Origin: an uncultured Alphaproteobacteria bacterium
Lineage (GTDB): Bacteria > Pseudomonadota > Alphaproteobacteria > HIMB59 > GCA-002718135
DNA: 64,000 bases
Direction of reading: 5' to 3'
Assembly: GCA_902600225.1 (NCBI GenBank)
Contig: CACKIH010000004.1
Span: 24,857-88,856 of the forward strand
This document shows positions 10,324-20,406 of this stretch, piece by piece (within the stretch, counting starts at the first letter, position 1; each line of letters starts with the position of its first letter). Both the position numbers and the translations under genes were made by a program. The notes below the pieces were generated by a model. That model was not told where the DNA came from. It saw only the letters and a program-made list of their open reading frames with translations, and did not search any database.

Positions 10324-11481
10324 ATGAAAAATATTGGATTGATTGGCTGCGGTAATATTGCAGAAACATATTTTAGAGCGCAAGAATATTTTAACAACAT
10401 AAATTTTGTAGCTTGTGCTGATATCAATTTAGATGCAGCTAAAAAAACAGCTGAGCAGTACAATATTGCAGCTCTATCAGTTGATGAAATATTAAATGAT
10501 AAAAATGTAGACATTATTCTTAATCTCACAATCCCTCAAGCGCATTATGAAATATCTAAAAGAGCTCTTGAGGCAAACAAACATGTTTATTGTGAAAAAC
10601 CAATGAGTGTTAAATTTGATGACGCAAAAGAATTATTAAATTTAGCAAAAAAAAATAGCTTATATATTGGTAATGCCCCAGACACTTTTTTAGGAGGAGG
10701 AGGACAGCTTACTAGAAATTTAATTGATAATAATGATATTGGACAAGTTTTAACAGGCAATTTTATATTTGCTTTTCCTGGCGTTCAAGATTTCCATCCA
10801 AGTCCTGAGTCTTGGTTTCAAGAAGGGGGAGGGCCTGTAATAGACATGGGTCCATATTTTTTTACCACACTTGTCAATCTTCTAGGGCCTGTTAAAAATA
10901 TAAGAGGCAGAGGAGCAAAATTTTTTGACAAAAGAGAATACAAAGCTGGTCCAAAAAAAGGTGAAACTTTTAATGTTGAAATCCCAACTTCGTACATGTT
11001 TAATATTGAGTTTCAAAGTAAAGCAATTGTTCAGGGTTTCATTTCATTTGATGTCTTAAATCATAAACGTAATCATATGGAGCTTTATGGTACTAAGGGT
11101 TCAATAGTAGTCCCTGACCCAAATATGTTTGGTGGTCCAGTATCTATCTCTGGCGAGTTTGGATCTGAATGGAAAGATATTAGCGTCGAAGATAAACCCC
11201 TTGGAAAAACAAATATAGTTAACCATAGTGGAAGAAGTAATGAGGCGCCTGAACAAGCAAACTATAGGGGTATTGGTCTTGCAGAAATGATTGATGCAAT
11301 TGAAAATAATAGAATGCATAGATGTAATGGAGAACTTGCTCTTCACGTTTTGGATGTAATCGAGTGTGCCATGATTTCTTCAATTTATAAAGTGGAGGTT
11401 GAACTCCGCTCCTCATGCGTGAAACCTGAACCTATGCATGATGATTTTGTAAGATATATCCTGAAAAAAGACACATCTTAA
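10324..11481 (+). CDS. Gfo/Idh/MocA family oxidoreductase
   Basis: GLIGCGNIAETYF, HVYCEKPMSVKFDDAKEL, GGGPVIDMGPYFFTTLVNLLGPV. Confidence 0.9.
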   Translation: MKNIGLIGCGNIAETYFRAQEYFNNINFVACADINLDAAKKTAEQYNIAALSVDEILNDKNVDIILNLTIPQAHYEISKRALEANKHVYCEKPMSVKFDDAKELLNLAKKNSLYIGNAPDTFLGGGGQLTRNLIDNNDIGQVLTGNFIFAFPGVQDFHPSPESWFQEGGGPVIDMGPYFFTTLVNLLGPVKNIRGRGAKFFDKREYKAGPKKGETFNVEIPTSYMFNIEFQSKAIVQGFISFDVLNHKRNHMELYGTKGSIVVPDPNMFGGPVSISGEFGSEWKDISVEDKPLGKTNIVNHSGRSNEAPEQANYRGIGLAEMIDAIENNRMHRCNGELALHVLDVIECAMISSIYKVEVELRSSCVKPEPMHDDFVRYILKKDTS

Positions 11482-11583
11482 TTCTTAAGCCGACTGCGCT
11501 ATTTTTTCATTAAAATAGCCAACATTTCTCCTTGTTTTACCAACCTATTCTTGCTAGGAAATTATTATTTATAGGAGGAATGC

Positions 11584-12549
11584 ATGAAAAAATTTGCTTC
11601 AATTATTCTTGCCTCAGTAGCTTTTTTTGCTACTTCAGCAAAGGCAGAATATAAATTTAACTTTGTAATGCACAGTGATACGAACAATGCTTTTTGGGCA
11701 GCTGTTCACAAAGGTTTTAAAGATGCTTGTGCACAAGTTGGCGCTGATTGCCAAATGTTAACTCTATCTGGTGATGGAGATCAACAAGAGCAATTACAAA
11801 ACTTGGAATCATCAATTGCTCAAGGTGTTGACGGTATCGTAACTACAATTACTAACCCAACTATCTTTGATGCTGCAGTTGATGAAGCTTTAGCTGCTGG
11901 TATTCCAGTAATTACAGCTAACACAGATGATCCAGAAGGTGCAGCAGGTAGTAATAGACTTGCTTATGTTGGACAAGATTTAGAAGCAGCAGGTTATGAA
12001 CTTGCAGCAACTTTATCAAAACAATTCCCTGATGGTCCTGTACACGTATTAATTGGTGTCGCTGATATGAACCAATCTTGGGCTTACACAAGAGCTAATG
12101 GTATTGCTAGATTCATGGATGATTTCAAAGCTGCTAACCCAGACAGAGAAATTACATATGAAAAAATTGAATCTGGTATGGACCTTTCAACTGTTGGAAA
12201 CAGAGTTGCTTCATACGTACAAACTAACCCAAACACTACTGCTTACTTTGATGTAGGATTTTGGGAAGCAGGTGCTGCACAAGGTATAAGAAACCTTGGT
12301 TATGAGCCTGGTCAAATGTTGCTAGCAGGATTTGACTTAGTTGACGTTGTATTTGAAGAAATGGAAAAAGGTTATGTTCAACTTACAGTTGACCAACAAC
12401 CATACTATCAAGGATACATGTCTGTACACCAACTATATTTAATGAATAAATATGGTTTAAGTGCATTAGATATTAATACTGGTAAAGCTATGATTGGACC
12501 GGATGATGTTGCAAAAATCCGTTCATTCAAAGGTATGTCAGTTAGATAA
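11584..12549 (+). CDS. Ribose-type periplasmic sugar-binding protein
   Basis: Signal peptide, AGGAGG RBS, GVDGIVTTITNPTIFDAAVDEALAAGIPVITANTDD. Confidence 0.9.
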   Translation: MKKFASIILASVAFFATSAKAEYKFNFVMHSDTNNAFWAAVHKGFKDACAQVGADCQMLTLSGDGDQQEQLQNLESSIAQGVDGIVTTITNPTIFDAAVDEALAAGIPVITANTDDPEGAAGSNRLAYVGQDLEAAGYELAATLSKQFPDGPVHVLIGVADMNQSWAYTRANGIARFMDDFKAANPDREITYEKIESGMDLSTVGNRVASYVQTNPNTTAYFDVGFWEAGAAQGIRNLGYEPGQMLLAGFDLVDVVFEEMEKGYVQLTVDQQPYYQGYMSVHQLYLMNKYGLSALDINTGKAMIGPDDVAKIRSFKGMSVR

Positions 12550-12565
12550 TCTAACTATAACTTTA

Positions 12566-12594
12566 GCCGGATAGTTCCTATCCGGCTTCTTTTT
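12566..12594 (+). terminator. Terminator-like hairpin between binding protein and permease genes
   Basis: GCCGGATAG-TTC-CTATCCGGC followed by TTCTTTTT. Confidence 0.82.
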
Positions 12595-12603
12595 AAAAAA
12601 AAT

Positions 12604-13635
12604 ATGAACACTAATAATTTAAAATCAATTTTAATGCGTCCTGAGATAAGTACCTTCATTATGTTTGTGGTGATTATGACAGGTTTTTTTATTGCTAATG
12701 AGAATTTTTTAAGTGCCCGAAATATTCGAATTGTTATGGGTATTACTCCTGAATATATTATTGTAGCTATTGGTATTGCAATACTCATGATATCAGGTGA
12801 GTTTGATCTTTCTGTAGGCTCGGTATTTGCACTTGTTCCAATGACCATGGTTCAACTTGTTCACCAAGGTATGCCGCCATGGGTTGCAATTGCATTAGGT
12901 CTTTCAATTGGTATTGCAGTTGGTTTTGTTAATGGTTTCATAACATTAAGGTTTGGTATCCCTTCATTTATTGCAACACTAGGAATGCTCTATATTGCTA
13001 GAAGTTTAACAACAGTTGCAACAGGTGGCTTTCCACCTCCTTTCCCACATGAATTACCAAACGAACTATTTGTTTTTCAATTTGAAGTATTCAGAGCTTC
13101 ATTATTTTGGATGTTAGGGGTAGCCTTTATTGCTGGAATTATGTTGCATAGAAGTAATTTAGGTAACTGGATTTATTCAACTGGCGGCGATACAGCAGCT
13201 GCATCATCCATGGGTATTAAGACCAATAATGTTAAAATGTTTTGTTTCATTCTTTGTGGTTTTTTAGCTGGATTTGCAGGAATGATCCAAACATTTAGAA
13301 TTGAAGCTCCACTACCCTCGCAAGGTTATTTACTTGAACTAGAATCAATAGCTGCTGCAGTTATTGGAGGAGTAAGTTTATTTGGAGGAGTAGGAACTAT
13401 TTTTGGTGCAGCAATTGGAGCAATCTTAATTCGCTTTCTAGAAAGTGGAATTATCATGGCAAGGATAGACGCTGAATGGTTTAGAGCAGGATTAGGATCA
13501 TTAATTATTATTTCTGTAGTTTTCAATACTTGGGTTGTTAGAAGAGGTGAAAACATGGTTCATAAAAATCAAGCAGAAGAAAATGAAAATAATTCTCAAA
13601 ATAATGAAACTGTAACGGAGAGTAAAGATGAGTAA
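12604..13635 (+). CDS. Sugar ABC transporter permease (RbsC-like)
   Basis: SGEFDLSVGSVFALV, AAAVIGGVSLFGGVGTIFG; hydrophilic Asn/Glu-rich C-terminal tail. Confidence 0.88.
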   Translation: MNTNNLKSILMRPEISTFIMFVVIMTGFFIANENFLSARNIRIVMGITPEYIIVAIGIAILMISGEFDLSVGSVFALVPMTMVQLVHQGMPPWVAIALGLSIGIAVGFVNGFITLRFGIPSFIATLGMLYIARSLTTVATGGFPPPFPHELPNELFVFQFEVFRASLFWMLGVAFIAGIMLHRSNLGNWIYSTGGDTAAASSMGIKTNNVKMFCFILCGFLAGFAGMIQTFRIEAPLPSQGYLLELESIAAAVIGGVSLFGGVGTIFGAAIGAILIRFLESGIIMARIDAEWFRAGLGSLIIISVVFNTWVVRRGENMVHKNQAEENENNSQNNETVTESKDE

Positions 13636-14371
13636 TGAAAACATAATTGAGTGTAAAGATCTTAATAAATACTACTCTGGTGTTCACGCTCTTAAAAATC
13701 TTAGTCTGAAAATTAAAAAAGATTCAGTTGTTGGTCTCATTGGAGACAATGGAGCTGGTAAATCAACATTGATAAAAATTTTATCAGGAGCTCATTCACC
13801 TGATTCAGGACACATATACTTTGAAGGTAATGAAGTAAAATTTAAATCTACTAAAGAAGCTATGAATCTTGGTATTGAAACTATTTACCAATACTCAGCT
13901 CTTATTCCTCAAATGTCCATTGCTAGAAATATTTTTATTGGAAGAGAACAAACCACTTTCTCTCTTGGTTCTATAGGATTAATGAAAACTAAATCTATGG
14001 ATAAAGCTGCTATGGATGCTTTAAATGATGTTGAACTTCATTTAAGATCTCCAGATACACCAGTAAATCAATTATCTGGTGGAGAAAGACAAGGTGTCGT
14101 TATTGCAAGAGCAATGTATTTTAAATCAAAAGTTTTAATACTTGATGAGCCAACTAACCACTTATCTGTTAAAGAAACCAACAAAGTGTTACGATTTGTT
14201 GAGGGTTTGAAAAAACAAGGTGTGACTTCAATTTTTATTACACATAACTTAAGTCATGTATATCCTATAGCGGATCATCTTTGTGTTATGGCAAGAGGTG
14301 AGAAAATTGCTGATTTAGCTAAAGAAGATACAAATATTGATGAATTAACTGATTTATTGGTAAATGGGTAA
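13628..14371 (+). CDS. Sugar ABC transporter ATP-binding protein (CUT2-like, single ABC domain)
   Basis: GDNGAGKST, LSGGERQGVVIARA, VLILDEPTNHL. Confidence 0.9.
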   Translation: MSNENIIECKDLNKYYSGVHALKNLSLKIKKDSVVGLIGDNGAGKSTLIKILSGAHSPDSGHIYFEGNEVKFKSTKEAMNLGIETIYQYSALIPQMSIARNIFIGREQTTFSLGSIGLMKTKSMDKAAMDALNDVELHLRSPDTPVNQLSGGERQGVVIARAMYFKSKVLILDEPTNHLSVKETNKVLRFVEGLKKQGVTSIFITHNLSHVYPIADHLCVMARGEKIADLAKEDTNIDELTDLLVNG

Positions 14372-14401
14372 ATATATTTCAATTTCTTTGTGGGGGAATA
14401 A

Positions 14402-15337
14402 ATGATTAGTAAAGAACAAATCGAACAATATAACGAAGAAGGATACACGATTGTAGAAGATGTATTTGATAAAGATGAATTAAATCCAATTCTAAATGAA
14501 TTTGATGAAATTGTAGATGACTTTGCAGAAAAGGCTTTTCAAGCTGGTAAAATTCAAAACAAGCATGAAGACAAAGATGTATTCAAAAGATTAGCTTCAT
14601 TGGAAAAAGATTTTAAAGGTTCTTCAGTATTAATTCATCACAGAGGTGAGTTAAAGCCTGCTCTTGCCAACCTTTGGGGATCAAAAAAACTTTTAGATAT
14701 GGTAGAAAACTGGGTTGGTAAGGATATTTCTGGTCATCCTGTTTGGAATATTAGATCAAAAACTCCTCAAACTGCAAGAATGACTGTTCCGTGGCATCAA
14801 GATTCAGCATATTTAAAAGAGGGGGCAGAAAAAACTACCCAACCTGCTGCATGGATACCCTTTCTAGACGTAAACAAAAATAATGGTTGTATGCAAGTTG
14901 TTCCTGGTGGACACAGACCTGAGAGAGTCTTGAATCACAAGCTTGAAAAAAAAGATGGATCAGTAAAAGATTCTTGGTATTTGTTTATTGAAGAAAAAGA
15001 TATTCCAGATGAAAAAGTAGTTACATGTGAAATGAAAGTTGGTTCTGTCTTATTTCTTCATCAGCTAGTACCTCATCGATCTCTTGAAAATTTATCTGAT
15101 GATGTAAGATGGAGTGTTGATTTAAGATTTCAAAATCCAAAAGATGAAGCTGGTTTTCATACTGGTCTTGTTGATCCAATTATTATGAGAAAATCGGAAG
15201 ACCCTAGTTACACCGCTGATTGGGACTCATGGTTTAAAGGTTATGAAGAAGAGCATACTAAATTTAGAGGAACATCAAAAAAGGATCAATTTGACTCTTC
15301 TGTTGATGGATCTTGGCTTGATCGTTGGGATAACTAG
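14402..15337 (+). CDS. Phytanoyl-CoA dioxygenase (PhyH) family protein
   Basis: VPWHQDSAYL (HxD) and distal His in LHQLVPHRS followed by RWSVDLRFQ; Fe(II)/2OG fold pattern. Confidence 0.85.
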   Translation: MISKEQIEQYNEEGYTIVEDVFDKDELNPILNEFDEIVDDFAEKAFQAGKIQNKHEDKDVFKRLASLEKDFKGSSVLIHHRGELKPALANLWGSKKLLDMVENWVGKDISGHPVWNIRSKTPQTARMTVPWHQDSAYLKEGAEKTTQPAAWIPFLDVNKNNGCMQVVPGGHRPERVLNHKLEKKDGSVKDSWYLFIEEKDIPDEKVVTCEMKVGSVLFLHQLVPHRSLENLSDDVRWSVDLRFQNPKDEAGFHTGLVDPIIMRKSEDPSYTADWDSWFKGYEEEHTKFRGTSKKDQFDSSVDGSWLDRWDN

Positions 15338-15351
15338 ACTAAATATTTATA

Positions 15352-16335
15352 ATGCACGTTAATTTAGATGACTGGTACAAACCTGAAGTTGATAAAAAGG
15401 TATTAAAAAATCTATCAAAGAGAAAAGATCTTCCAGGATTAATACATTTCTTTTTTTATTTTTTATCTTTATTTGCATCAGGTTATCTAGCGTACTTAAC
15501 TTTAGGAACTTGGTGGACATATTTGTTCTTTTTTATTTACGGTACAATTTACGCATTTAGTGTAGCGAACTGGCACGAAACTGTTCATCGAACTGCTTTT
15601 AAGACACGTTGGATAAATGAAGTTTTTTATCACATTAGTTCTTTTATGTGTGACTTTGAAGGTTTTAGATGGCGGTGGAGTCATACTTTTCATCATTCAA
15701 AAACATTACAAACAGAAGATGATTATGATCACGAAATACAAGTTTCAAGACCTATTGAGTTATTTGCATTCTTTTTGAATTTTATACCTCTTACAGATTT
15801 ATTATATCCACATAAATTAATTAAGTTTGAAGTTCTAAAACATGCTTTTGGAAAATTTACTCCAGTCATTGATATAACTGCACCTAAAGAAGAAAAGAAA
15901 AAAATTCTTTGGAATTCCAGATTGTATGTCTTTATTTGGGTTTTGGTATTTGCTTACTCTTTTTATATCGGTTCTTTTTTACCAATTATTTATATTATTC
16001 TACCTACTTATATTGGAAAGCCAATTTGGTTTGCTGTTAATGTTACGCAACACCTAGCTGCAAAAGTTGACACAAAGGATCACCGTTTAAGTACTTATTC
16101 TGTGAGAATCAATCCAATTTTAAGTTTTCTATATTGGCACATGGAATATCATTTAGAACATCATATGTTTCCAATGATCCCGTCTTATAATTTAAAGAAA
16201 TTACGAAAAGAAATTGATAATGAACTACCTAAACCTTTTACTAGTCTTTTCGATTTTTATAGAAAAGTTTTACCAGCTGTTATCTCTTTAGCAACAGATC
16301 AAAATAAATACTACAAAGTAAAATTAAATAACTAA
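15352..16335 (+). CDS. Fatty acid desaturase-fold membrane di-iron protein (paralog 3)
   Basis: HETVHR, HTFHHSK, EYHLEHHMFPMIPSYNLKKL. Confidence 0.82.
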   Translation: MHVNLDDWYKPEVDKKVLKNLSKRKDLPGLIHFFFYFLSLFASGYLAYLTLGTWWTYLFFFIYGTIYAFSVANWHETVHRTAFKTRWINEVFYHISSFMCDFEGFRWRWSHTFHHSKTLQTEDDYDHEIQVSRPIELFAFFLNFIPLTDLLYPHKLIKFEVLKHAFGKFTPVIDITAPKEEKKKILWNSRLYVFIWVLVFAYSFYIGSFLPIIYIILPTYIGKPIWFAVNVTQHLAAKVDTKDHRLSTYSVRINPILSFLYWHMEYHLEHHMFPMIPSYNLKKLRKEIDNELPKPFTSLFDFYRKVLPAVISLATDQNKYYKVKLNN

Positions 16336-16337
16336 AT

Positions 16338-16763
16338 TTACCAAGATCCAGAGTTTTCCATTGATTTCCAAGGCTCTTGTTGTGGTAATGATTCACCCTC
16401 TTGCAAGATTTCAATTGAAATTCCATCAGGAGAACGAACAAATGCCATGTGCCCATCTCTTGGAGGTCTGTTTATAGTAACGCCATTATTCATAAGTTTT
16501 TCACAAACTTCATATATATTTTTAACACTGTAAGCGAGATGACCAAAATTTCTTCCACCAGTATATTTTTCAGGATCCCAGTTATACGTTAATTCTAATA
16601 AACCAGTTTTTTCATCACTATTTTCTGCCGCTAAAAATATTAATGTAAACCTACCTTTTTCATTTTCTACTCTTCTAACTTCTTTCAATCCAAGTTTATT
16701 ACAATAAAAGTCTAGTGATGCATCAATATTTTCTACTCTCACCATTGTATGCAAATATTTCAT
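16338..16763 (-). CDS. gloA: Lactoylglutathione lyase-like VOC protein
   Basis: HTMVRVENIDASLDFYCNKLGLKEVRR, LELTYNWDPEKYTGGRNFGHLAYSVKNI, FVRSPDGISIEILQ. Confidence 0.85.
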   Translation of the reverse strand: MKYLHTMVRVENIDASLDFYCNKLGLKEVRRVENEKGRFTLIFLAAENSDEKTGLLELTYNWDPEKYTGGRNFGHLAYSVKNIYEVCEKLMNNGVTINRPPRDGHMAFVRSPDGISIEILQEGESLPQQEPWKSMENSGSW

Positions 16764-16820
16764 TGTAGATAAATATAATACTAATAATAATTTTAAATCA
16801 ATTATTATTTATTTATAAAG

Positions 16821-18884
16821 CTAATATTCCAAAACTAACGCTTCATGTATTTGAAACTTATCCACTTTAATTTGGATAGATTTTCCATCTTCTAATTTAA
16901 TTTCTTTTTCAAGATTTACAAAATATGCTTTTTTAATTTTTTCATTTAGATTAATATTTAATTCAACACCGTGAATTTCAGGCACATCTTCAATTATTAA
17001 ACATCTTCCTCTTTGTAGTGGTGGAGCATATAAGAGATGAACAACATATCGATTTTTATTTTCTTGATGAAGTAATGTAATTCTCCCAGAGCTTGGTAAA
17101 CCCTTGCTTTCGATTAATAGATTTTTGTGTAAGTGCCTAATTGTATTTCCAAATAGTTGACGATGAACTTTTGATCCATTTTCTGCATATATTCTATCTA
17201 AATCATGAGCAAAAAAAACTGTGTTCTTATATTGTAGTACAGCTGGATAATTTTCTTTATCAAGTTTGTTTGGCGCATATAAGTGTCCATTATATTTTTC
17301 TAATGTTCGACTAAAATATGGCACTTTAATATCTGCTAGAATATTACTATCCTCAACAGCTTCTGATTTAATACCAGGTAAATAAGTTATAAACGGAGAA
17401 GAAACTAAATTATTTGATAACTCTTTTCTTACTTGTACATAATCCATATCAAAATCAGATGGCCCAATATATTTTGCTCCAAGATCAAAAATAAATTTAT
17501 CACTTTTATTATTAAGAGCACCTTTCCCAATCACAACCAACGCCCCACCTTTATTCTGAAAATGTTTCAGTTTTTTTATTTCTTCTTCCGATAGAGTATT
17601 TGATGATGGAATAATAATTAATTCAAAGTTGTTAATTCTTTCTTGAGAAGCGTTAATACTTACGACTTCGTATTCAATATGCTCTTCCAATAACATTCTA
17701 GCAACACCATCATCGGCATTGTAAGAACCTGTCAAATAAAGAGCAATATTTGAAAAAGGTTTGCCACCAATTCCATAATCTTCAATTTTTTTTATATATT
17801 CAAAAGCAACACCGACGTTCTTATATGTATCCAAATCCATTTCTCCACTTGGGTGAAGATGATCGCCAAAATTACATCGTGCACCGTGGGAGATCATAGC
17901 AGCTGCTTCATATTTTAGTGCATCAGGATATTTAAAACCTCCAAATTCTCCCCATGAAGTATGAAATTTACCACTCATACCAATTATAGGTTTATTTGTA
18001 TAATTATGAAAATATCTAGACTGAGTTGCTATCTTATCATAGCCGCCCCAAGTTGTTGGTAAATCTTCTAAATCATTTTTAGTTGAGTTTTCATGAACGC
18101 GGTAAAGTAAATTTTCTTTTCTCTCAAGAACAGTTAAACCATTATAAAATATACTTGCATCTGGTTTCATAGACTGAATATGAGCAGTCATATTTTTAGT
18201 AAAATTTTTTAGAACAATTTCATTCCAATGAGCATTTACTTCTTCAGGGTTACCGATATCATAACCAGTTTCCTTTATAGATTGCTTACAATTATCACAG
18301 TAACATTTTAGTTGAGTGAAATGTATATCAAAGAAAAAACCATCCACTTGGTAATTTGAACACAATTCAGTAACCATGTTTGAAATTAATTCTTCATACT
18401 TTCCCGAGGGACACATAAATTTCCAATTACAATAAGGTCTAAACTCTTTACTTTTTTGTCTTATCTCTTTATCGCTATGTTGACCGGTGCTTGTAATTTC
18501 TTCAATTTCGTTTCCAGTTTTTTTATTAAACTCAATTATACTTCCATCACTATTTCTTGCGCACCATTCTGGATGAATTTCTGCATCATGTGCTGACCAT
18601 CCGACAGTTAAATATATTGGAGCTTTTACATTAATTTCGTGACAAGCTTCAATTTGTTGACCAAGTAAATCAATATTTAAATTTGGATGAATTTTTGCAT
18701 GCTTTAATTTTGTTGGATAATAACACCAACTATGATGACATTTTCCAAAAATATTAATCTGATTAATATGCCCAATTTGTAGAGCTTCTTTAAATTGTTC
18801 TTTTGAAAAATATTTTCCGACATCAGGGATATGCTCTGACGTGTGAAAATCTAAGTGTATTTGCCTTGATGGTTCATTCATCAA
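16821..18884 (-). CDS. Putative glycoside hydrolase (GHL6 / beta-galactosidase-trimerisation-like)
   Basis: TIM-barrel-like N-terminus (HIPDVG..., WCARNSDGSI, VDGFFFDIHFTQLKCYCDNCK) and a glutamine-amidotransferase-like trimerisation-type C-terminal segment (ELIIIPSSNTLSEEEIKKLKHFQNKGGALVVIG). Confidence 0.6.
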   Translation of the reverse strand: MMNEPSRQIHLDFHTSEHIPDVGKYFSKEQFKEALQIGHINQINIFGKCHHSWCYYPTKLKHAKIHPNLNIDLLGQQIEACHEINVKAPIYLTVGWSAHDAEIHPEWCARNSDGSIIEFNKKTGNEIEEITSTGQHSDKEIRQKSKEFRPYCNWKFMCPSGKYEELISNMVTELCSNYQVDGFFFDIHFTQLKCYCDNCKQSIKETGYDIGNPEEVNAHWNEIVLKNFTKNMTAHIQSMKPDASIFYNGLTVLERKENLLYRVHENSTKNDLEDLPTTWGGYDKIATQSRYFHNYTNKPIIGMSGKFHTSWGEFGGFKYPDALKYEAAAMISHGARCNFGDHLHPSGEMDLDTYKNVGVAFEYIKKIEDYGIGGKPFSNIALYLTGSYNADDGVARMLLEEHIEYEVVSINASQERINNFELIIIPSSNTLSEEEIKKLKHFQNKGGALVVIGKGALNNKSDKFIFDLGAKYIGPSDFDMDYVQVRKELSNNLVSSPFITYLPGIKSEAVEDSNILADIKVPYFSRTLEKYNGHLYAPNKLDKENYPAVLQYKNTVFFAHDLDRIYAENGSKVHRQLFGNTIRHLHKNLLIESKGLPSSGRITLLHQENKNRYVVHLLYAPPLQRGRCLIIEDVPEIHGVELNINLNEKIKKAYFVNLEKEIKLEDGKSIQIKVDKFQIHEALVLEY

Positions 18885-19074
18885 AACAGCTTATTTTATA
18901 AATTATTAAATTTAAATAATTTTTTTAAAAAAATTAAAAATAAAAAAAATTAAGTAATTCTCTAGTTTTTTTTATACTTTTAAAGTCAATTTAAAATACG
19001 AAAATATTCAAAAAGTATTTATTTTTGGCTCCTTTATGCTAACTTCTTACTATCTTAATAAGGAGGAATGTAAG

Positions 19075-20358
19075 ATGAAACAATATTTTAGTCGTTTATG
19101 GACTGGATTATTAATTACTTTTTTTTCTTTTTCTTTTATTAGCAGCTCGTATGCTATTGATATAAAACTTTGGGATCTGTCAGGTAGACAAGGTCAAGAT
19201 GAGTTTTATGAATTATTACAAAAAGAAGTAAAAAAATATAATCCAGATATTAATGTTATTGTTACTGAGTGGGAAAATGAGGCATATAAAACTCAAATTC
19301 AACTTGCTCTAAATGGTAACGATGGACCTGATGTCTTCTTTAACTGGTTTGGTGAAGATAGTGCAAGATTAGCAAGAGCTGGTTTAGCACTAGATTTGAC
19401 ACCTTACGCTGATATGGAAGGTGGTTATGGAAACTTTATAAGTAAAGGTTGGCAAGATGCTGGTGCAGTAGATGGAAAAATTTATGGTGTTGCTAATAAA
19501 GCAGTTTCAAAATACTTCTATTACGATCCTGCATTCTTTGATCAACATAACTTATCTGTTCCTACAACATTTGGAGAGTTAATTGATACTTGTAAAAGTA
19601 TTAAAGCAATAGATCCTTCAATCGTTCCATGGCCAATGGGTAATTCTGAAAGATGGAAATTAAATCATGTTATTACTATGCTTAATCAAAGAGTAGTAGG
19701 AGCAGAAAACACAAAAGCAGATTATGCGTTAACTGCACCTGATGATGAATTATTTACAAATCCTAAATATGTTGAAGCTTGGGAAAAAGTTGTTGAACTA
19801 AATGAGAATTGTTTCAATGATGCACCAAATGCAACTAATCCAGAATTAACGCGATCAATGTTTGCAGCTCAAATTTCACCTATGATGTATTGTGGAACTT
19901 GGTGTGGAGGTATTTTCGCTTCTGAAGGTTTTACAGATTTTAAAATGTTTAGATTTCCACGAGTTGAAGGTGGAGCTGATGATGGAACTGTAGGCTTTTT
20001 AGTTGCAGAAGGATTACAAGTATCGGCAAAAACTAAACATCCAGAAGCAGCAGCTTTAGTAGCATCAATTAATGTATCTGATATTATGGCTCTAGCAGAT
20101 GCTGAGTTGAGAGGTAGTTTGATATCAAATGCAGCTTTAATTGATCAAATGGAAGATGCTCCTCATTGGTTTACATTTTATGTCAATGATATCGCTGACA
20201 AAAGTGGACATGTAAATGTTCTAGATGTTCTTTTAGAAGCGAATGTATCTAATGCTTATCTTGATATGGGAACTGAAGTTCTTAATGGAACTAAATCTCC
20301 ACAAGAAGCAATGGATTTCATTAGAAAAGTTGCTTTAGAAGCTAAAGCAGCAATGTAA
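19075..20358 (+). CDS. Extracellular solute-binding protein family 1 (CUT1 sugar ABC transporter)
   Basis: RBS AAGGAGG before ATG 19075; signal peptide; NGNDGPDVFFNWFGEDSARLARAGLALDLTPY. Confidence 0.88.
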   Translation: MKQYFSRLWTGLLITFFSFSFISSSYAIDIKLWDLSGRQGQDEFYELLQKEVKKYNPDINVIVTEWENEAYKTQIQLALNGNDGPDVFFNWFGEDSARLARAGLALDLTPYADMEGGYGNFISKGWQDAGAVDGKIYGVANKAVSKYFYYDPAFFDQHNLSVPTTFGELIDTCKSIKAIDPSIVPWPMGNSERWKLNHVITMLNQRVVGAENTKADYALTAPDDELFTNPKYVEAWEKVVELNENCFNDAPNATNPELTRSMFAAQISPMMYCGTWCGGIFASEGFTDFKMFRFPRVEGGADDGTVGFLVAEGLQVSAKTKHPEAAALVASINVSDIMALADAELRGSLISNAALIDQMEDAPHWFTFYVNDIADKSGHVNVLDVLLEANVSNAYLDMGTEVLNGTKSPQEAMDFIRKVALEAKAAM

Positions 20359-20371
20359 TAAAAAAATTAAT

Positions 20372-20398
20372 TTCGGCTATTAAAAATTAATAGCCGAA
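20372..20398 (+). other. Inverted repeat (hairpin) after the CUT1 binding protein gene, lacking a T tract
   Basis: TTCGGCTATTA-AAAAT-TAATAGCCGAA, perfect 11-bp arms. Confidence 0.8.
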
Positions 20399-20406
20399 GT
20401 TATCAT

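Noticed and set aside
11498-11519. GCTATTTT-TTCATT-AAAATAGC inverted repeat upstream of the third sugar-binding protein gene
   Set aside because: AT-rich arms in an AT-rich genome and no T tract after the stem; insufficient to call a terminator or regulator.
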